64,000 nt of DNA from Closterium sp. NIES-65 (GCA_948144175.1 CANXME010002096.1:1488001-1552000), one strand, 5' to 3'; shown: positions 50,276-62,900, numbered from the stretch's first letter. Numbers and translations are program-made. The notes: a model not told the origin generated them from the sequence alone.

Positions 50276-51684
50276 GCGCGGGTTCACGCAATCTCAACGG
50301 AGTAGCACGCTACCAAGAGAGGAGTATGTCGGCTTGGACAGAGATTACTAGCCTCTAATAATCCACTTAATAAAATCAGCGCGACTGTGACTTAACCATG
50401 TATTGCGAAGTGCCTGAAAGAACGCAGGGCTTGTCACTGTGTCAGAAAAAGGCGCTGCGCGCAAAGCACTTACACAAGAGCTACTTGTCCACCTTGAAAC
50501 GAAAACTCCTGGAGCGAATCTGAATGAGTGACTAATTATCTAACCTGCTTGCTACAGGCCTGGTTTTACTTCTGGCATAGTTTTACCTCTTCCTCCACAT
50601 TTTTCCCGTTCTGATGTGTGGTTTGACCCTCCTGGGATTACAGATTCTGCCTGGGATGACTGGTGACTAGTCCCAAGAAACCACTGCAGCGATGCGGTGA
50701 GGTGCAGTTAGATACGTTTCCAAGTGGTTAAATTAGGGTTTGATGTGGTGCTAGAGACCTGATTGACGGATCCGGAGGAAGAGTTGGAGTTGACGAAGTG
50801 TGTGCAGTTGCCGAAAGCTTCGCTTCCACGTCAACTCCAACTAGGCGTACTTTCTACGGTCTCGATTGACCAGTGAAATCAAGATCAGGGGAACGTTGAC
50901 GCGATGCATTCTGTGCTTCTGCCCCCGGGCAAGGCGGAGAGTACTTTCAACTGTATTCGACAATTTCGATCCCAAACGCAGGACAGCCCTGCCCAGAGCC
51001 AGTTCTGGCTTGGAGGAAAACTAGTACTTTGCCACATCTACGAACCTCTCAATATTTTTTCTGTCCCTTCCCCTTGACTTTTTCCCCCTATGTTTGTACT
51101 TGTGCGGTGTGGTCCCCACAAATGAGGGGAACGTTCGTGCCAGCACACTCAATTGAACCAATCTAATGATAGACCATGAAATGGGGGAAGAAAGCCAATT
51201 TAGAGCCACTCATCCCCACACACGTCACAACTACCGCAATCAGATCTGACGGCCTCCACTCTTTTGGCGGGCCCGAGGTCCCGGGTTTGGTGGAGAATCG
51301 CCACCCAAACAAAGGCATGGAAGATGAAGCATCGACGGCTGGGAATAAATATTCTTCCAAAGGCAGCGATCTCACCATGTGTCGGCCTTCGAACGGAACT
51401 TGCACTCATGCACGTCGTGCGTGACGCATCATTGCCCCTCACCAGCTGCAATGTAATCAACCCACCAAGTTTCCAATTTTTGCAATTTCTGCCTGGAATT
51501 TCGCGCCGCACCTCTTCAGCCATGGCGTCCCTCACACATCTCTGGAGTCTCGCAATGTTCAACTTAGCCTCCTTATTAGCGAACACGTCTTTTAGATCGG
51601 TAGACACTCGTACTGGTTGCTCCGTTGTTTTGCGCTTTCCAGGTGCCTTTCCGATAGTTCACGATTGTTTTCGAGAAACTCGAA
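50276..51684. other. Divergent intergenic region between the coiled-coil and LEA-like genes
   Basis: Must hold both promoters. A minus frame at 51607-51430 (DLKDVFANKEAKLNIARLQR, then ending ITLQL before a GTGAGG donor) has a composition like real coding sequence and could be an exon of a lost or unannotated gene. I could not find partners. Otherwise nothing recognisable; contains ccaatctaat (51155 area). Confidence 0.4.
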
Positions 51685-54600
51685 ATGGCTTCCGAGCAGT
51701 CGCGCAGATCCGGGGCAATGGCCCAGGAGGAGGTGGAGCCTTACATGAAAAAGGAAGATCTAACACAGGTGGGCATCGCTATTACCGTTTTTTTCCTGGT
51801 GTTCATCCCCTGCTTTTTTAACAACTACCATTGACATGTTTATTTATTTTGTGTTTGCAAAAGCATGCTGATCCCGCAGAGTTCGAACAAGAGCAGACTT
51901 TGACGCAGAAGGGACAGGAGGTCACGGCGGCGAAAGGCAAGGAAGAACTCCCAGCATCGTAAGGCATTCGTTGATCCCAGCATCACGTGTTCAGCTCACG
52001 TCTTCGTAGTCGCCAATGGCGCGTCGTTGCCAACGGAAAACAGGACATACCGGCACTAATTCTCGAGGTTTTGTCTTTATGGTCCTCCAGGCACGAAGAC
52101 GCGCTGAAGCGCGGCGAGGAAGCTCTTACGAGCACCGAGGATTCCGCCTCGGGCGGCGGTTTTTTTGCGCCGCTGAAGAACCTCGCGTCGCTGTTCATGG
52201 GCCACGCGGCTCCAGAAACCGAGGGAGCTTTTCAGACTGGATTGGACATTCCTATCAACACGCAGGATGAGCCGGCCGCTGGTGACGTGTCGACTGACAG
52301 CCAGGCTGCACGTGCCGGCCACGTGGACAAAGCGGAGCGTGGATCGACGATCGAATTGGGTCAAGAGGAAGCTGTTGGGGAGTCGCCGCAGCAGGAGAGG
52401 GAGCGAAGTGCGGAGATGGCGAAGGAGAGTGCTAAGAAGGAAGCTCGTAAGGCGACCGACGAGGTGAAGGAGCATGCTGCGAGCGGATGGGACGCAGCGA
52501 GACGCGGCGTCGCGGAGACTACGGAGTCGATCAAGCAGTCGGCGAAGGAAGCTTCCGAGAAGTTCAAGCAACCAGCGGCGCGCGAGTCGAGTGAGGATGT
52601 GAGCCGGAAAGCCAGCGAGGGTGCTGCTGCGTCGGCGGAACGCGCTGCGCCAGTGGAGTCGCAGAAGGCGGCGGAAGGAGCAGCGGTGGCGGAGAGGAAA
52701 GCGGAAGATGCGCGTGCAGGTGCGGCGGCGGGGATTGAGTAGACGAAGGAGAAGGCGGTACAGGCGCGAGAGGAGGCGGGAAAGCAGGCGGAGGAAAGCG
52801 CGCAGGGAGTGAAGGAGATTGCGCAGCAGGCGCAGGCGGAGGCGCAAGCGGCGGGGGAGAAGGTGCAAGGGTCGTTCGACTCAATGGCTGAGCGCGCGCG
52901 CGGGGTGATGGAGCGCACGCTGGAAAGCATTCAGGAGACCGTCGAGGCCGCGCGCGAGCGGTCCGCGCAGGCGGGGGAAACGGCGGAGCAGGCGGGCGAG
53001 ACGGCGAAGGAGGCCGGGCGGGAGGCGTACGAGAAGGGGAAGGGGTTCGCAGCGGAGACAAAGGATGCGGCTGTGGTGAGCCTGGTGCCTTTTGTTTTTA
53101 TGTTATTTTTTATTCCCATATTTCCCTCTCCGTGTGCACAAAACTCGTGTTCGTGTCACACTGTCCTGGGGTTTTGACCCGTCAGTAAAGAGTGCGTGTT
53201 GATTCGAGATGCGTGTCCGTGCAAGGCGGTGCGTGAGTGAATTAGCGAGGCAGTATCTCGTGTTCACGTTCTTGCAGGAGAACCTCGAGGCGGCGGGCAC
53301 CGTCACGGCGAGAGGGCTGGGCAAGGCGGCGGGTACGGTGGAAGGAGCAGCAGAAGCGGTTGGCGAGAGTGCGCAGAAAGGGTACGTGAACACACATTCT
53401 ATTTCCCTTCGCTCCACAAAATCAGCTTTCCTCGTTTTCCGTTAGGTTTAACGATGGGTTCGCTTTCCTTTCTGCTTCGTGGGCATCCCACCCCTTTTCA
53501 CCTCTTTATCTCTTTTCACCTCTTTCATCTCATTTCCCCGCGCTTAAAAGAGTATCCGCTGCAGCTGAGCGGACGGCGGAGGGCATTGAGTCTGCGCAGG
53601 AGGGCGCGCGCGGCGCGTACGACCGCACGGCGGAGAACGTATCCGCGTCTGCAGCTGGCGCGCGCGACCGCACGGCAGAAACCATCGAGTCCGCGCAGGA
53701 GGGCATTGCATCCGCAGAGGAGGGCGCAAAGGACGCGTACAACCGCACGGCGGAAAACATCTTTGCCTCCGCCGCTGGTGCGCGCGACACTGGCGCAGTC
53801 GCGACGGGCACCGTCGCAGGCGCGGTTGGGCAGATCTTCCACTCGTTTGCGGAGGCGCTAGGCGTCGCGGGGAAGCACGCCCCGCCGGAGGCGCCAGTGG
53901 GGGAGGTGCCTTCGGCGGAAGCGTCAGCGGCGCATCGCCCGCTTTCTGCGGACGTGAAAAGTGGCGGAGAGCCTTCCGTCCCCCATGCGCCTGACCGCGC
54001 GCCTGCCAGCCTCTCCGCGCGCACATCCGCGGAAGGAGGTGGCCAGCACGCGGGGGGAAGCCGGGCAGGCGGCGGAGGGGAAGCGGGGGAAGCGGAAAGG
54101 CACGCGGGGAAGGCAAGCTTTGGGGAGGAGGGGGCAATAGAGCCGGGACTGGGCGGGGGTGTACGGTATCATCCTGAACCCAGCGCTGATCTCGGGGGGT
54201 CTGGTCTGAGTGCCATGTTTGCTGCTGGGAGCAAGGCGGATGTTCCACAGAACTACCTCCACGCTAGCCAGGAGACAGGCGAACTAGCGTCTAAACGAAC
54301 TGCTGATGTTGGTGGTGGTGGTGAGAGTGGTTCCCGCGGTGCCGCAGAGGAATCTGGTCCTGGGCATGGTGGGGGTGATGGGACGGCGGCCACTGAGACA
54401 GCAGCAGGCAGGTCGGCAGTGAAATCGCCTTCATCAGATGAACGCGGCGTGTTTGGTGGAGGGGGTGTTCCTGGCGCCAAGAGCGTCCCGTGGGACCAGG
54501 TGAAAGTGGGGGAAGGCGTGGATGAGAAAGGGGTGGACAGGAGGCAACAGGTGGAGATGCTTAAAGGGGGGGCGAGGGAGCCGCTCGGTAGAATCACAAA

Positions 54601-55054
54601 GGCTGTTATGGATAAGTCCGGGATTGAGACTGTGGAGCCAAAGAATCGAATTGCAAAGGAGAATACCGTGGCGCCGAAAATTGCCGGCCAGAGGGAGGAG
54701 CTGGGGATTGGCGGGGTGGCAGGTGAGGGAGGAAAGGGCGGAGGAGAGGAAGGAGAGGGGATGGCGGGAGGGGAAAGGGGAAGGGGAGGTGAAGGGGGAG
54801 GAGGAGGGGGGTGGGTGAGTGATTTGGTAAATCGGGCGCATATGGGAGATTTGGTGGAGCAGGCGAAGGTGAGGCGGCAGAGTGTGAAGCATGCTGGGGT
54901 GTTGGAATCAGTTGCAACTGCTGCCGAGCATGTGAAGGATGCTATGGTGGGGAGGAGGGCTGTGGGAGGAGGGGAAGGGGATGTGGAGAGTGCCAAGATG
55001 GCTGATTCGGAACTGGGGAGGCTGGTAAAGGAAGCACAGCTGAAGGAGCAGTAG
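51685..55054 (+). CDS. LEA-like, Ala/Glu/Lys-rich repeat protein (five exons, in-frame UAG at codon 277)
   Basis: Exons 51685-51768, 51864-51958, 52091-53075, 53278-53381, 53551-55054, all GT-AG, total 924 codons with stop. Starts MASEQSRRSGAMAQEE. Exon 3 has a short hydrophobic patch (GGGFFAPLKNLASLFMGH), then long 11-residue-type amphipathic repeats (AEMAKESAKKEARKATDE; ETAEQAGETAKEAGREAY), as in group 3 LEA proteins that stay disordered until drying. The repeats go on in exons 4-5 (DRTAENVSASAAGARDRT), then a Gly-rich tail and the C-terminal block HVKDAMVGRRA. TAG at 52740-52742 lies in frame in the middle of the repeats. It could be a sequencing error, a null allele or readthrough; a short 276-residue form is possible. 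The desiccation/osmotic role is inferred from composition. Confidence 0.65.
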
Positions 55055-55188
55055 GGAGAACTAAATACAGTGGGCAGATCGGTGGTTGGCTGACTGGCAG
55101 AATGTGAAGCATGCGGGTGTGTTGTGAGCCAGTGGCTACTGCTGCTGAGCACGTGACGGATTCCATGGTGGGGAGGAGGGATGTGTGC

Positions 55189-55219
55189 CGGTTTTTGAGA
55201 ATCTCAAAAACCAGGGGAG
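55189..55219. repeat. Short palindrome inserted in the second LEA terminal copy
   Basis: ggtttttgaga-a-tctcaaaaacc: 11-bp arms around one base. It is absent from copies 1 and 3 at the matching place. Confidence 0.75.
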
Positions 55220-55328
55220 GGATGATGTGGAGAGAGCCAAGCCAACATGGCTGATCCTGAGCTGGGGTGGTTGGTGAAGGAAGCACAGCAGAAGGAGCAG
55301 CAGGGGTGGAGGAAGGCAAAGCAGCAGG

Positions 55329-55446
55329 AGCAGCCACTGACTGCTCAGCATGCTTCACACTTACATTACTCCATCCACACACTCACGCACCCCATCTGCC
55401 CACTGATACTGCTAGTGTGAAGCATGCTGAGCAGTCAGTGGCTGCT
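55329..55446. repeat. 33-bp perfect inverted repeat with a 52-base spacer
   Basis: Left arm 55329-55361 (agcagccactgactgctcag onward) and right arm 55414-55446 are exact reverse complements. The right arm is the start of copy 3 of the LEA terminal segment, so the left arm is an inverted partial copy. RNA through it would fold to a long hairpin. Confidence 0.9.
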
Positions 55447-55594
55447 TCTGCTGCTGCTGCTGAGCATGTGAAGAACGATATGGTGGGGAGGAGTGTGGGA
55501 GGAGGGGAGGCGGATGTGAAGAGAGCCAAGAGGAATAATCCTGCGCTTGGGAAAGTGGTGAAGGAAGCTATGCGGAAGGAGCAGCATGGATGAG

Positions 55595-57737
55595 GTGCAG
55601 CTACTGTTGGAAACAGTGTGCGGGAAGGGGAAGGATGATATGTTACTGTGTTTGATTTGTTGTGTAATGCACTGTATATAATGTACATAATTTCTTTCTG
55701 ATATTATTTCCTACTCTAGCTTCACTGTATCTGTGCAACATCCTCTTTACAAGCTGCTTGTTGCTGTAATGCTTCTCTAGCAGATGATTCAGCACGCTTC
55801 TGCATTCAAGTGAATGCTCCATGATGCTGGGGCAGCAACCCAGGAGTCTATAATCCGTCACCCTCGGCTGTCCCTTCCGATCTGTCCCTTGAGACTCTTT
55901 CCCCTTACAAGCTGCCAGTCTTGCCACTCCGTAAGCCATGCTTTATCAGTTGATCCAAGTGTATTTACTGCTGCTGCTGCTGCTGCCGCCGCCGCTTGCA
56001 AAGAAAATACTGATCTGAGTACCACTCAGCAATAGTGATTCTTCACCACTCAACCAAATCGTGAAGTTGCTGCTGCGTTCAAGGTGAGTACCCTTGACGT
56101 TGCTCTGGTTGGTGATAATCACAGTTCCTGCTGCTTGCTGTGCTGCTTGCTGTGCTGCAACATCTGTTCCCCTCAATAGCAGTGTGCTCCTGCGCCACTC
56201 AGCCAGGCCTTTCATCTTCGTACTGCTTGCTGCCTTCCGGAGGTCACATGTTCTCTGATCGATGCTGCTTTGGCAGGTGGTGCGCTGCAGCGTTCAAGTG
56301 AGCACACTTGACCACCGTGCTGATTTTTCTTTCAATTGACCGAATGTCTACTCAGGAAAGGCAGCCGGCTTCTCTTGTTTTGAGTCGACTCGAAATTCTG
56401 CCCGGGGGACAAAACGGGCGCTGCATGCTGCACCATGCTCCCCTCCATTTGCATCGGGTCAGAGGTCATCTCAGGAGAAAAAGCAGGAGCCACACGGTGC
56501 ACTGAGCCGCTCCTCCTTCCCCTCTCGCTCCCCCTTCTCCACCTCCCCCACCTCTCCCGCCTCCAGCACCCCCTCCCGCTCATCCTCCATCGCTTCACCC
56601 CTGCCATGTCCTGTGAAAGCACAGCACCCGGCGGCACCCCTTTCGCCTGTGTGAGACGAGCTGATTCCAGAGTTGGTGCAGCACCCCCACTTCCCTCTGC
56701 ATGTCTCTGAACGTCACATGTGCCTCTCCGCCCCTCGCCAGAGTTCTCCCCCCACAGCACCCCTCCCTCCTCCTTTCTTCCCACGCGTCCCTCGCCCTGA
56801 TGACCCGCGCTACGTTCCAACGTGCCACGCTCGGGCGGCGGCCGCCCAGCGGCGCGAACAAACATGTGGCAGCTTCTTTCTTCTGATTGGCCATCATGAT
56901 GCCGCTGCCACTCCTGCCGTCCATGAGCAACACGTGTAAAAAGACAACTCGGACCCTCCTGCTGTCCCTCCTGCTGCCACTCCTGCTGCTCCTTCTGCCG
57001 CCCGCGGGCGGCACGCATGAGGGGCGGGCCGTACAGGATCTGCCACGTGCGGTGGGCGTCGAGGATCACCGCTCCCGCTTTCCGGGAAGCTTCTTCCTGC
57101 CAGCTGACGCGCAGTCCGCTTCCGCTACTGAAGCAGCAGCAGTGCTCGTTCGGGTCATCTCGAGAGGATGTACTCGCTGTGCTGCAGCCTGCTGACGTCA
57201 CGTCAGTTCAGCAGCCTGGTGATACCTCGGTTGTGCAGCAGCCTGGTGACGTCAGCATCTCTCCGGGGAAGGGGGCTGTGAAGTGTGCTGCCTCGGCCCA
57301 CCTACAAACAGCAGGGAGCAGCTTTCGGGAAACTTCCTCGAGTTTTCCTGCAAGGACAAGTTGGTCGTCTGCAGCTATCACGAGCAGCTTCCAGGAAACC
57401 TCCAAGCCAGAGTCAGCCTCACGCGGGTTCCACTCACCCATTTCCTCCTCCTCCTCACTAACTTCTCTCGCTGCTCCTCCCCTTCCGTCCCCCCTTCCCC
57501 CACGTCCCTCTCCTCCACCCGATATTCTCCCCCACCCTCTCCCCGCCCTTACCCCGGCGCCTCCCCCGCGCAGTCTGACGGGCAGCGCCAGCAGCGGAAC
57601 AACGGAGTAAACCTCTCCGCACTGTCTCCGCCTGCCCCCCACCTCCACGGCTTCCAATGGCGCGTCGTCGAGAATCTCCGGGAACGGCTCCTTTAACCTA
57701 CCGTTATCTACAAACCCGGAGTCCGCGCTATAGGGTT
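55595..57737. other. Region without a supported gene
   Basis: GC-rich with open frames on both strands. The longest are minus 57201-56332 and minus 57996-57208; both are rich in Arg/Gly/Glu and match no family. A piece of the second (KPYSADSGFVDNGRLKEPFP, about 57735-57670) looks more protein-like and might be a 3' exon of the frame at 57738-58814. Contains a CTG run near 55965-55995. Confidence 0.4.
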
Positions 57738-58671
57738 TCAGCTCCGCAGCGCGTCGCGGAAAGTCCGTTGGAATGACTCCGAGCACGCACGTCTGCGGGA
57801 TAATCCCAAGGTTCCACGGACACGCTTGCGCGACTGACGCGGAAGGACACGCCTGCGCGACTGACGCGGAAGGACACGCCTGCGCGACTGACGCGGAAGG
57901 ACACGCCTGCGCGAATGACGCGGAAGGACACGATCTGGACCTGGCGCCGGTCGCTCGGCGGACGTGCGGTCGTGTGAGCACGCGCCGGACGCGCATCCTT
58001 CACGCGAGCGCGGGTCGGAAGGTGGGGAGGTGCAGACGAATGTGAATTCGGCGGTTGTCGTTGTTGATGACGTTGACGTTGACGGTGGTGAGCAGAACCC
58101 GCGGCTGCTTCCGAAGAGGGATGTGGTAGAGCTAGGAATGCGCGTTTCGCTAAACGAGCGTGGTAGCGAGGTTGATTTTAGCGAGAATGAAGCGGGCGAC
58201 GCAATAGCCGACGGATTGTTGCTAGTAGCAGTATTTGTGGCTGTAGGAGGTAAGGACGCGGACCGCAGTAGTGGAGTCCCAGCCACGCAATCGGAAGAAA
58301 TCGGCACGTCGTGCCAGATCGATGCCACGTCATAGCCCGATCCGATCAACGCCGGCAGGCGGTTCCAGTTAGTGGGCGCCGCCGCTCCGGTGTCGGCAGC
58401 CAGCGGCGACGCTGCGAGACTAGGACTCGGAATGAGATATTCTCCTGGAGGCGCGCTCGAAGTACACTTCGAAATAGAACATGGCGGCTCGCTTGAATCA
58501 GGGCTTGGAGAGAAGTTTCTTCTGGTGTTTGTTGCTGATAGTGCGGTGCAGACTGAGGTGGAATCACTAGTCTTGCTCGAAAAGCAACGCGTGTTGCTTG
58601 CTCCGCGCGATGCGCCATAAATTCTCGACGGACCGTGGAGAAGTTTCGATTTCCTGCCGTAGACTGTGCTG

Positions 58672-58712
<41 letters not shown>

Positions 58713-58814
58713 GCTGGAAGTGTTGCTGCACTTATCGTTTTTCCTGCCGCCATAGTTTCTGACGCTCCCAGAAGCAGTGGATACTATTCGCCACAGTATG
58801 GTGATTAGCGCCAT
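57738..58814 (-). CDS. Putative serine/threonine/proline-rich protein, unknown (about 358 aa)
   Basis: Open frame with an ATG start MALITILWRIVST at 58814. A poly-serine run is encoded by a CTG/CAG microsatellite (58676-58712), followed by Ser/Pro/Thr-rich sequence (TPLLRSASLPPTATNTATSN) and one more ordered-looking stretch (NWNRLPALIGSGYDVASIW). The last part is four 27-bp repeats (RVLPRQSRR). Other frames are also open here, and the next minus frame downstream could be a further exon, so the gene model is weak. Confidence 0.3.
57821..57935. repeat. 27-bp minisatellite
   Basis: Four near-identical copies of gcgactgacgcggaaggaca with cgcctgc; the last copy has gaatgac. The unit length is a multiple of three, so it lengthens the minus frame by nine residues per copy. 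Confidence 0.8.
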
Positions 58815-58895
58815 TCGCGGGTGTCTGAAACCAGATTTCGAATCCCTCTCTGGACAGATTTTTTCTGAAATTTCCGTGTGCCGCGCATGTATCAT

Positions 58896-59975
58896 CCCGT
58901 GTCACATTGTGCGGCATGGCGCAATAAGAAACTAGTAGCTATTGATCGGCGCTCGGCGGCGAGAGTCAGGTACGTTTTTTCGAGACGCGAGACATGAAGT
59001 ATGCCAGGCCGCCCGCCAGCGTAAAAATTATTTTGCTTCATCTCCCGTTGCTTGCTGGCGGTAATAACGCGTGGCGCAAAGGTTCCACAGGTGAAGTGTC
59101 GGTGGAACTGGCACAACTCGAAAGCTAGGTTACTGGAGGTGAAAGTGGCAGTGAAGCAGCAAAAACAGAAACATTTGCAGCTTTCGTCAACAGAAATGTG
59201 AAGCAGCTTTCGCAGGCGAAGAGGTTGCTCACATTTGCCTGCTTTCAGAAACATTTTCCCGTCCAACTTTCCGTCAACGAATGCCTGTTTCATTTGCATG
59301 ATGTGCTGGGAGCGGGCAGCTTGGATTTGCCAAGGACCGTTCTGATGCCAGGTAGGAGAAGCTGATGCTGCATGAAGCAAGCTGCTAAGTGTTGGGAGTT
59401 GTCGGACGGAAATGTGCGTCGCCATCGGGCCGCATCTCATCGTGGAATTCAGCCGAACCGCGAATTGCCTTCGCCACCAATGGCTGGCAAGCAACCAGGC
59501 CACCTACCGTGCTCTTGGGCCATCAATACAATAGCAGTCAGGTCAACTTGTACATGACATAGAAACACTATGGTTAAGATAGCTTAGTTAACTGTCAAAA
59601 ACATGTTAGATATTTACACCAGATACATGCTAATGTCATGCCGTACCTATCAACAAATCAGATGCCTCAGTCAACGCCAGAAGCTGCTCTTCCCACCATT
59701 TCCTGTAACGGCTGCTGCAGCACCTCCAGTTCTCCCCCCAACTTTTTATGCCCTTCAACAATCACTAATCGCAGCAGCCGAACCAGCGGCGATCGCTGCT
59801 GATAGCAGAGTCTGGAGGCACTGACTCATCCATATACACAGAAATGCCTATCTCTTATGTCTTGAACATAGTCCTCCCCATTGCAACCGCTACAACCCAT
59901 CTCCCCATCACCCCACTGTGACTCGTGGCTGCTACACCCAAAGCTGAACTTCTCACACCATCCCACTTAACAAAA
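58896..59975. other. Intergenic stretch without a supported gene
   Basis: A 203-codon minus frame (59503-58892) shows no family features. Two related segments (tttcgtcaacagaaatgtgaagcag and the inverted tttccgtcaacgaatgcctg) give a weak internal repeat near 59160-59290. Likely upstream/downstream sequence of the flanking minus-strand genes. Confidence 0.4.
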
Positions 59976-62900
59976 TCACCACGCATGCTCTCCCAAACCC
60001 TCACCCATCCTCAACCAACCAGTCACAGCACCACCGTCCACCCCTCGCACCATTCCCACACTCTCTCCATCATTCCTAGACACCAACAGGGTAGAAGACG
60101 AGTTAAATCCTTCTGGCCATCCACGCTCCCTCCCATTCCTTGATCGCAGCTCGCGTGGGCTTGGGGAAATGGACCGGGCCTGACTCAGCTTCCTGTTGTG
60201 ATTTTGAGCGGTGGAGAGCGGTGCAAGGTTGCCAGTGGAGCGGTTCTGAGCGGTGGAGAGCGGTGCAAGGTTGTCACTGGAAAATGACTTTGGCACAGAG
60301 CGACCCGAGCGGGGGGTTGCAACGGTGCCACCCCCAGACGAGGGTTTAAAGCCAGAGAAAGCAGAGTCAGAAGCCCAGGGTGGGCAGGGCGAGAGGGGTG
60401 AGAGGGGTGAGAGGGGTGAGAGGGGCGAGAGGGAAGAGCCGGGTGAGAGGGGCGGGAGGTACGGGTTGTGTGGGAGGCACACAGCACGAGGGCGGGAACT
60501 GGGAGAAGGAAGAGAGGAGCGATTGGCAGGAGAAGAAAGAGAGGCGGCAGCAGCGCTGCTGGCAGTGGTGCTCCCGTTGCCTGGTCGAGCAAGCACCTGC
60601 TGTGCTCTTGCCTGTGGTGAAAGCACCCGGGGATGGTGCACCTCTGGAAGCACTCCTGCTGTGCTTTCGACTGCTGTGACTGCTTGGGCTGCTACCGCTG
60701 CTAGGGATGCTTTGCCGGCGACAGCAGTGAGCTGCCTGGACAGCCGCCACGGAGCATCCTTGGCAGCAATAACGGTGAAGCCTTTAGCGGATGGCATGCT
60801 CATCGACGGTCGGATCTTCTTCCCCTCGTTGCCCTTCCCTTGGCTGCCCTTCCCCTCGTTGCCCTTCCCTTGGCTGCCCTTCCCCTCACTGACCTTCCCT
60901 GTGCCCCCGCCCTGTGACTGAGTCTGCCTACTCGTGCTGCTGTGCGTTGCTGCAGCCTTCATCCGCCTTGTTTCTTCCCCTGCCTTGCCCATGATGTCAC
61001 CGTTGCTGCTGCTCCTACTGCTGCTCTTGCCGCTGCTCTTGCTGCGGCTCTTACCACTGCTCCTGCTGCCTTTACTATTGCTCTCCTTGCCACCAGGACT
61101 GCTCTCCTTGGCCTCCTGACTCGAGAAGCTCCCACCACCAGCACCAGAGTCATTCCCAGAAGGGGTGTCACCAGAACAGTTGGCACAAGACAGGCTGTCA
61201 CCAGGATTCGACAACCTGGCAGAAGAAGTAGCAGCAGCAACGGCACGAGCAACAGACTGTCTGGGAGCGACCAGGGCAGCAGCGGCAGCCGCTTCGGCAG
61301 CCGCCTCAGCAGCAGCGGAAGCCGCAGCGGCTGCAGCTGCTGCCTCTTTTGGTTGTGAATAGCACACAGCAGCAGCTGCAGCGGCGGCGGCAGCAGCAGC
61401 AGCAGCTGTTGAAGCAGACACAGCAGCAGCAACAGCCGAGAGTGCCGCTGCATATGCGTCATCAGGATCCACGTGGGATTCGCTTAGAGCCCTCATTAGC
61501 AGCTCACTGGCACTGACTTTCCTGTCATCCTTATAAACATCCTCGGTAGGAGCACTTGTGTCTGAATTGCTCCATCCATGGTAACTTGGCTCGGCAGAAG
61601 GTTTGGCAAGAGGCTCAGCACAAGGCTCGGGAAAGCGTTGAGGCTTGACCCATTCCAGTATGGACAGGTCTTGGCTGGATCCCCACCCGTCCCGAGCCGC
61701 ACACCCCCTCACCCCGGGAAACTCCCGAGAAAAGTCCTTCGGCTCTGCCTCTTCAGTGCTCTCTGCTTCGGCCGTCCGGGGCCGTTCGGGCTGAGAGCTG
61801 TGAGGGCGAGATAGTGTGCGGTTAGGAGCGGTGGGAGCATGGCGGGCGGTCTGGGGGGTGGGAGGCCAGTGAGCCTTGGGAGCCTCTCGGGCAGTCTGGG
61901 GAGTGGCAGGCCAGCTGGTCTTGGGCGCCTCGCGACAGCTGGCAAGCGCCAGGTCAGCGCTCTCGGAGAATTTGGACGGGATGATGATGCTGTACCGGAA
62001 ACTCTTCTTGCCCACTGCGCCGCCCGCTACGCTGCTGCCGCCCGCTGAGGTGGCGCTGCCGTCTGCGCTGGTACTGTTATTGATACTGCCGCCCTCCTGC
62101 ACCTTCTCCTCCACTTCCTCACCCTCCTCCTCCATTTCCTCCTCCTGCCCACCACCCACTTCCTTCTCCCCCTCCCCATCCACACACTCATGCCTCGTCT
62201 CTGCTCTCTCTCTGCCTGACCGCTGCTGCTCCTCCTCCAACCTTTCATCGCCTTGAGTTTGAGTCCCCTCCTCTTCCACTTCGCCTTTCTCCCCCACTTT
62301 CCCGACCGGTGCCGGAACTTTCAAACGCGGAAGCAAGCGGGCAATTGCTCGAACTTTCCCAGTCCTTTCCATCCATAAATTCCTCCCTATGCTCCTAGGC
62401 GTGTCCGTGTTAGTGTTAACTTTACCTCCGCTATTACTGCTGCTGTTACCGCCAACCATGCTACTATTAGTGCTATTTAGGCGGTTGCTGCTGCCTGGTA
62501 ACTCCAGCCCTGAGCTCCTCCGTACAATATCACCGCTCATTAGAATCGCACTCCTATCGATCCCATATGCGTTTGCGTTTTCTTTAACAACAGAGTTCGT
62601 ATAAATAGCAGCTGCTTCACTGTAGTCCCTTTTATTCATGGTTGTAACGGTATGCCTTCTCAGCAGCTCCATCGGCCTCGGGCTGTCCTCACCCTCGCTA
62701 TTGTCACCATCACCACCGCCACCAGAACCCTCATCGCCGCCGCCGGAGCAGAATCCTTTTCCTTCCTTATTGTCACACAGATTGCCCAAACGACCACCAC
62801 TGGTTTTGCCGAACCCCCCGCTCCTCCCCTCTCCCCCGTTTCTCTCCTCCCTCCCCCACCACCGCCCACTGATAGCACCACCACCCAACCTGTTGCCGTT

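Larger units (their letters stand above)
55055..55594 (+). pseudogene. Two further tandem copies of the LEA-like gene's 3' terminal segment
   Basis: Copy 1 is inside the gene (about 54869-55054). Copy 2 (about 55093-55303) has stops and an inserted short palindrome. Copy 3 (about 55412-55594) is open: SVKHAEQSVAASAAAAEHVK to KEAMRKEQHG and TGA. Copy 3 may be an alternative end if spliced, or only a relic. Confidence 0.6.

Noticed and set aside
54160..54172. TACGGTA in the LEA-like gene as another transposon scar
   Set aside because: It sits in an open reading frame with no comparison copy, and this 7-mer is expected several times by chance in 64 kb.
56332..57996. Two 260-290 codon minus frames between the host genes
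   Set aside because: Composition follows the GC-rich base content (Arg/Gly/Glu), other frames are open too, and no splice model joined them convincingly.
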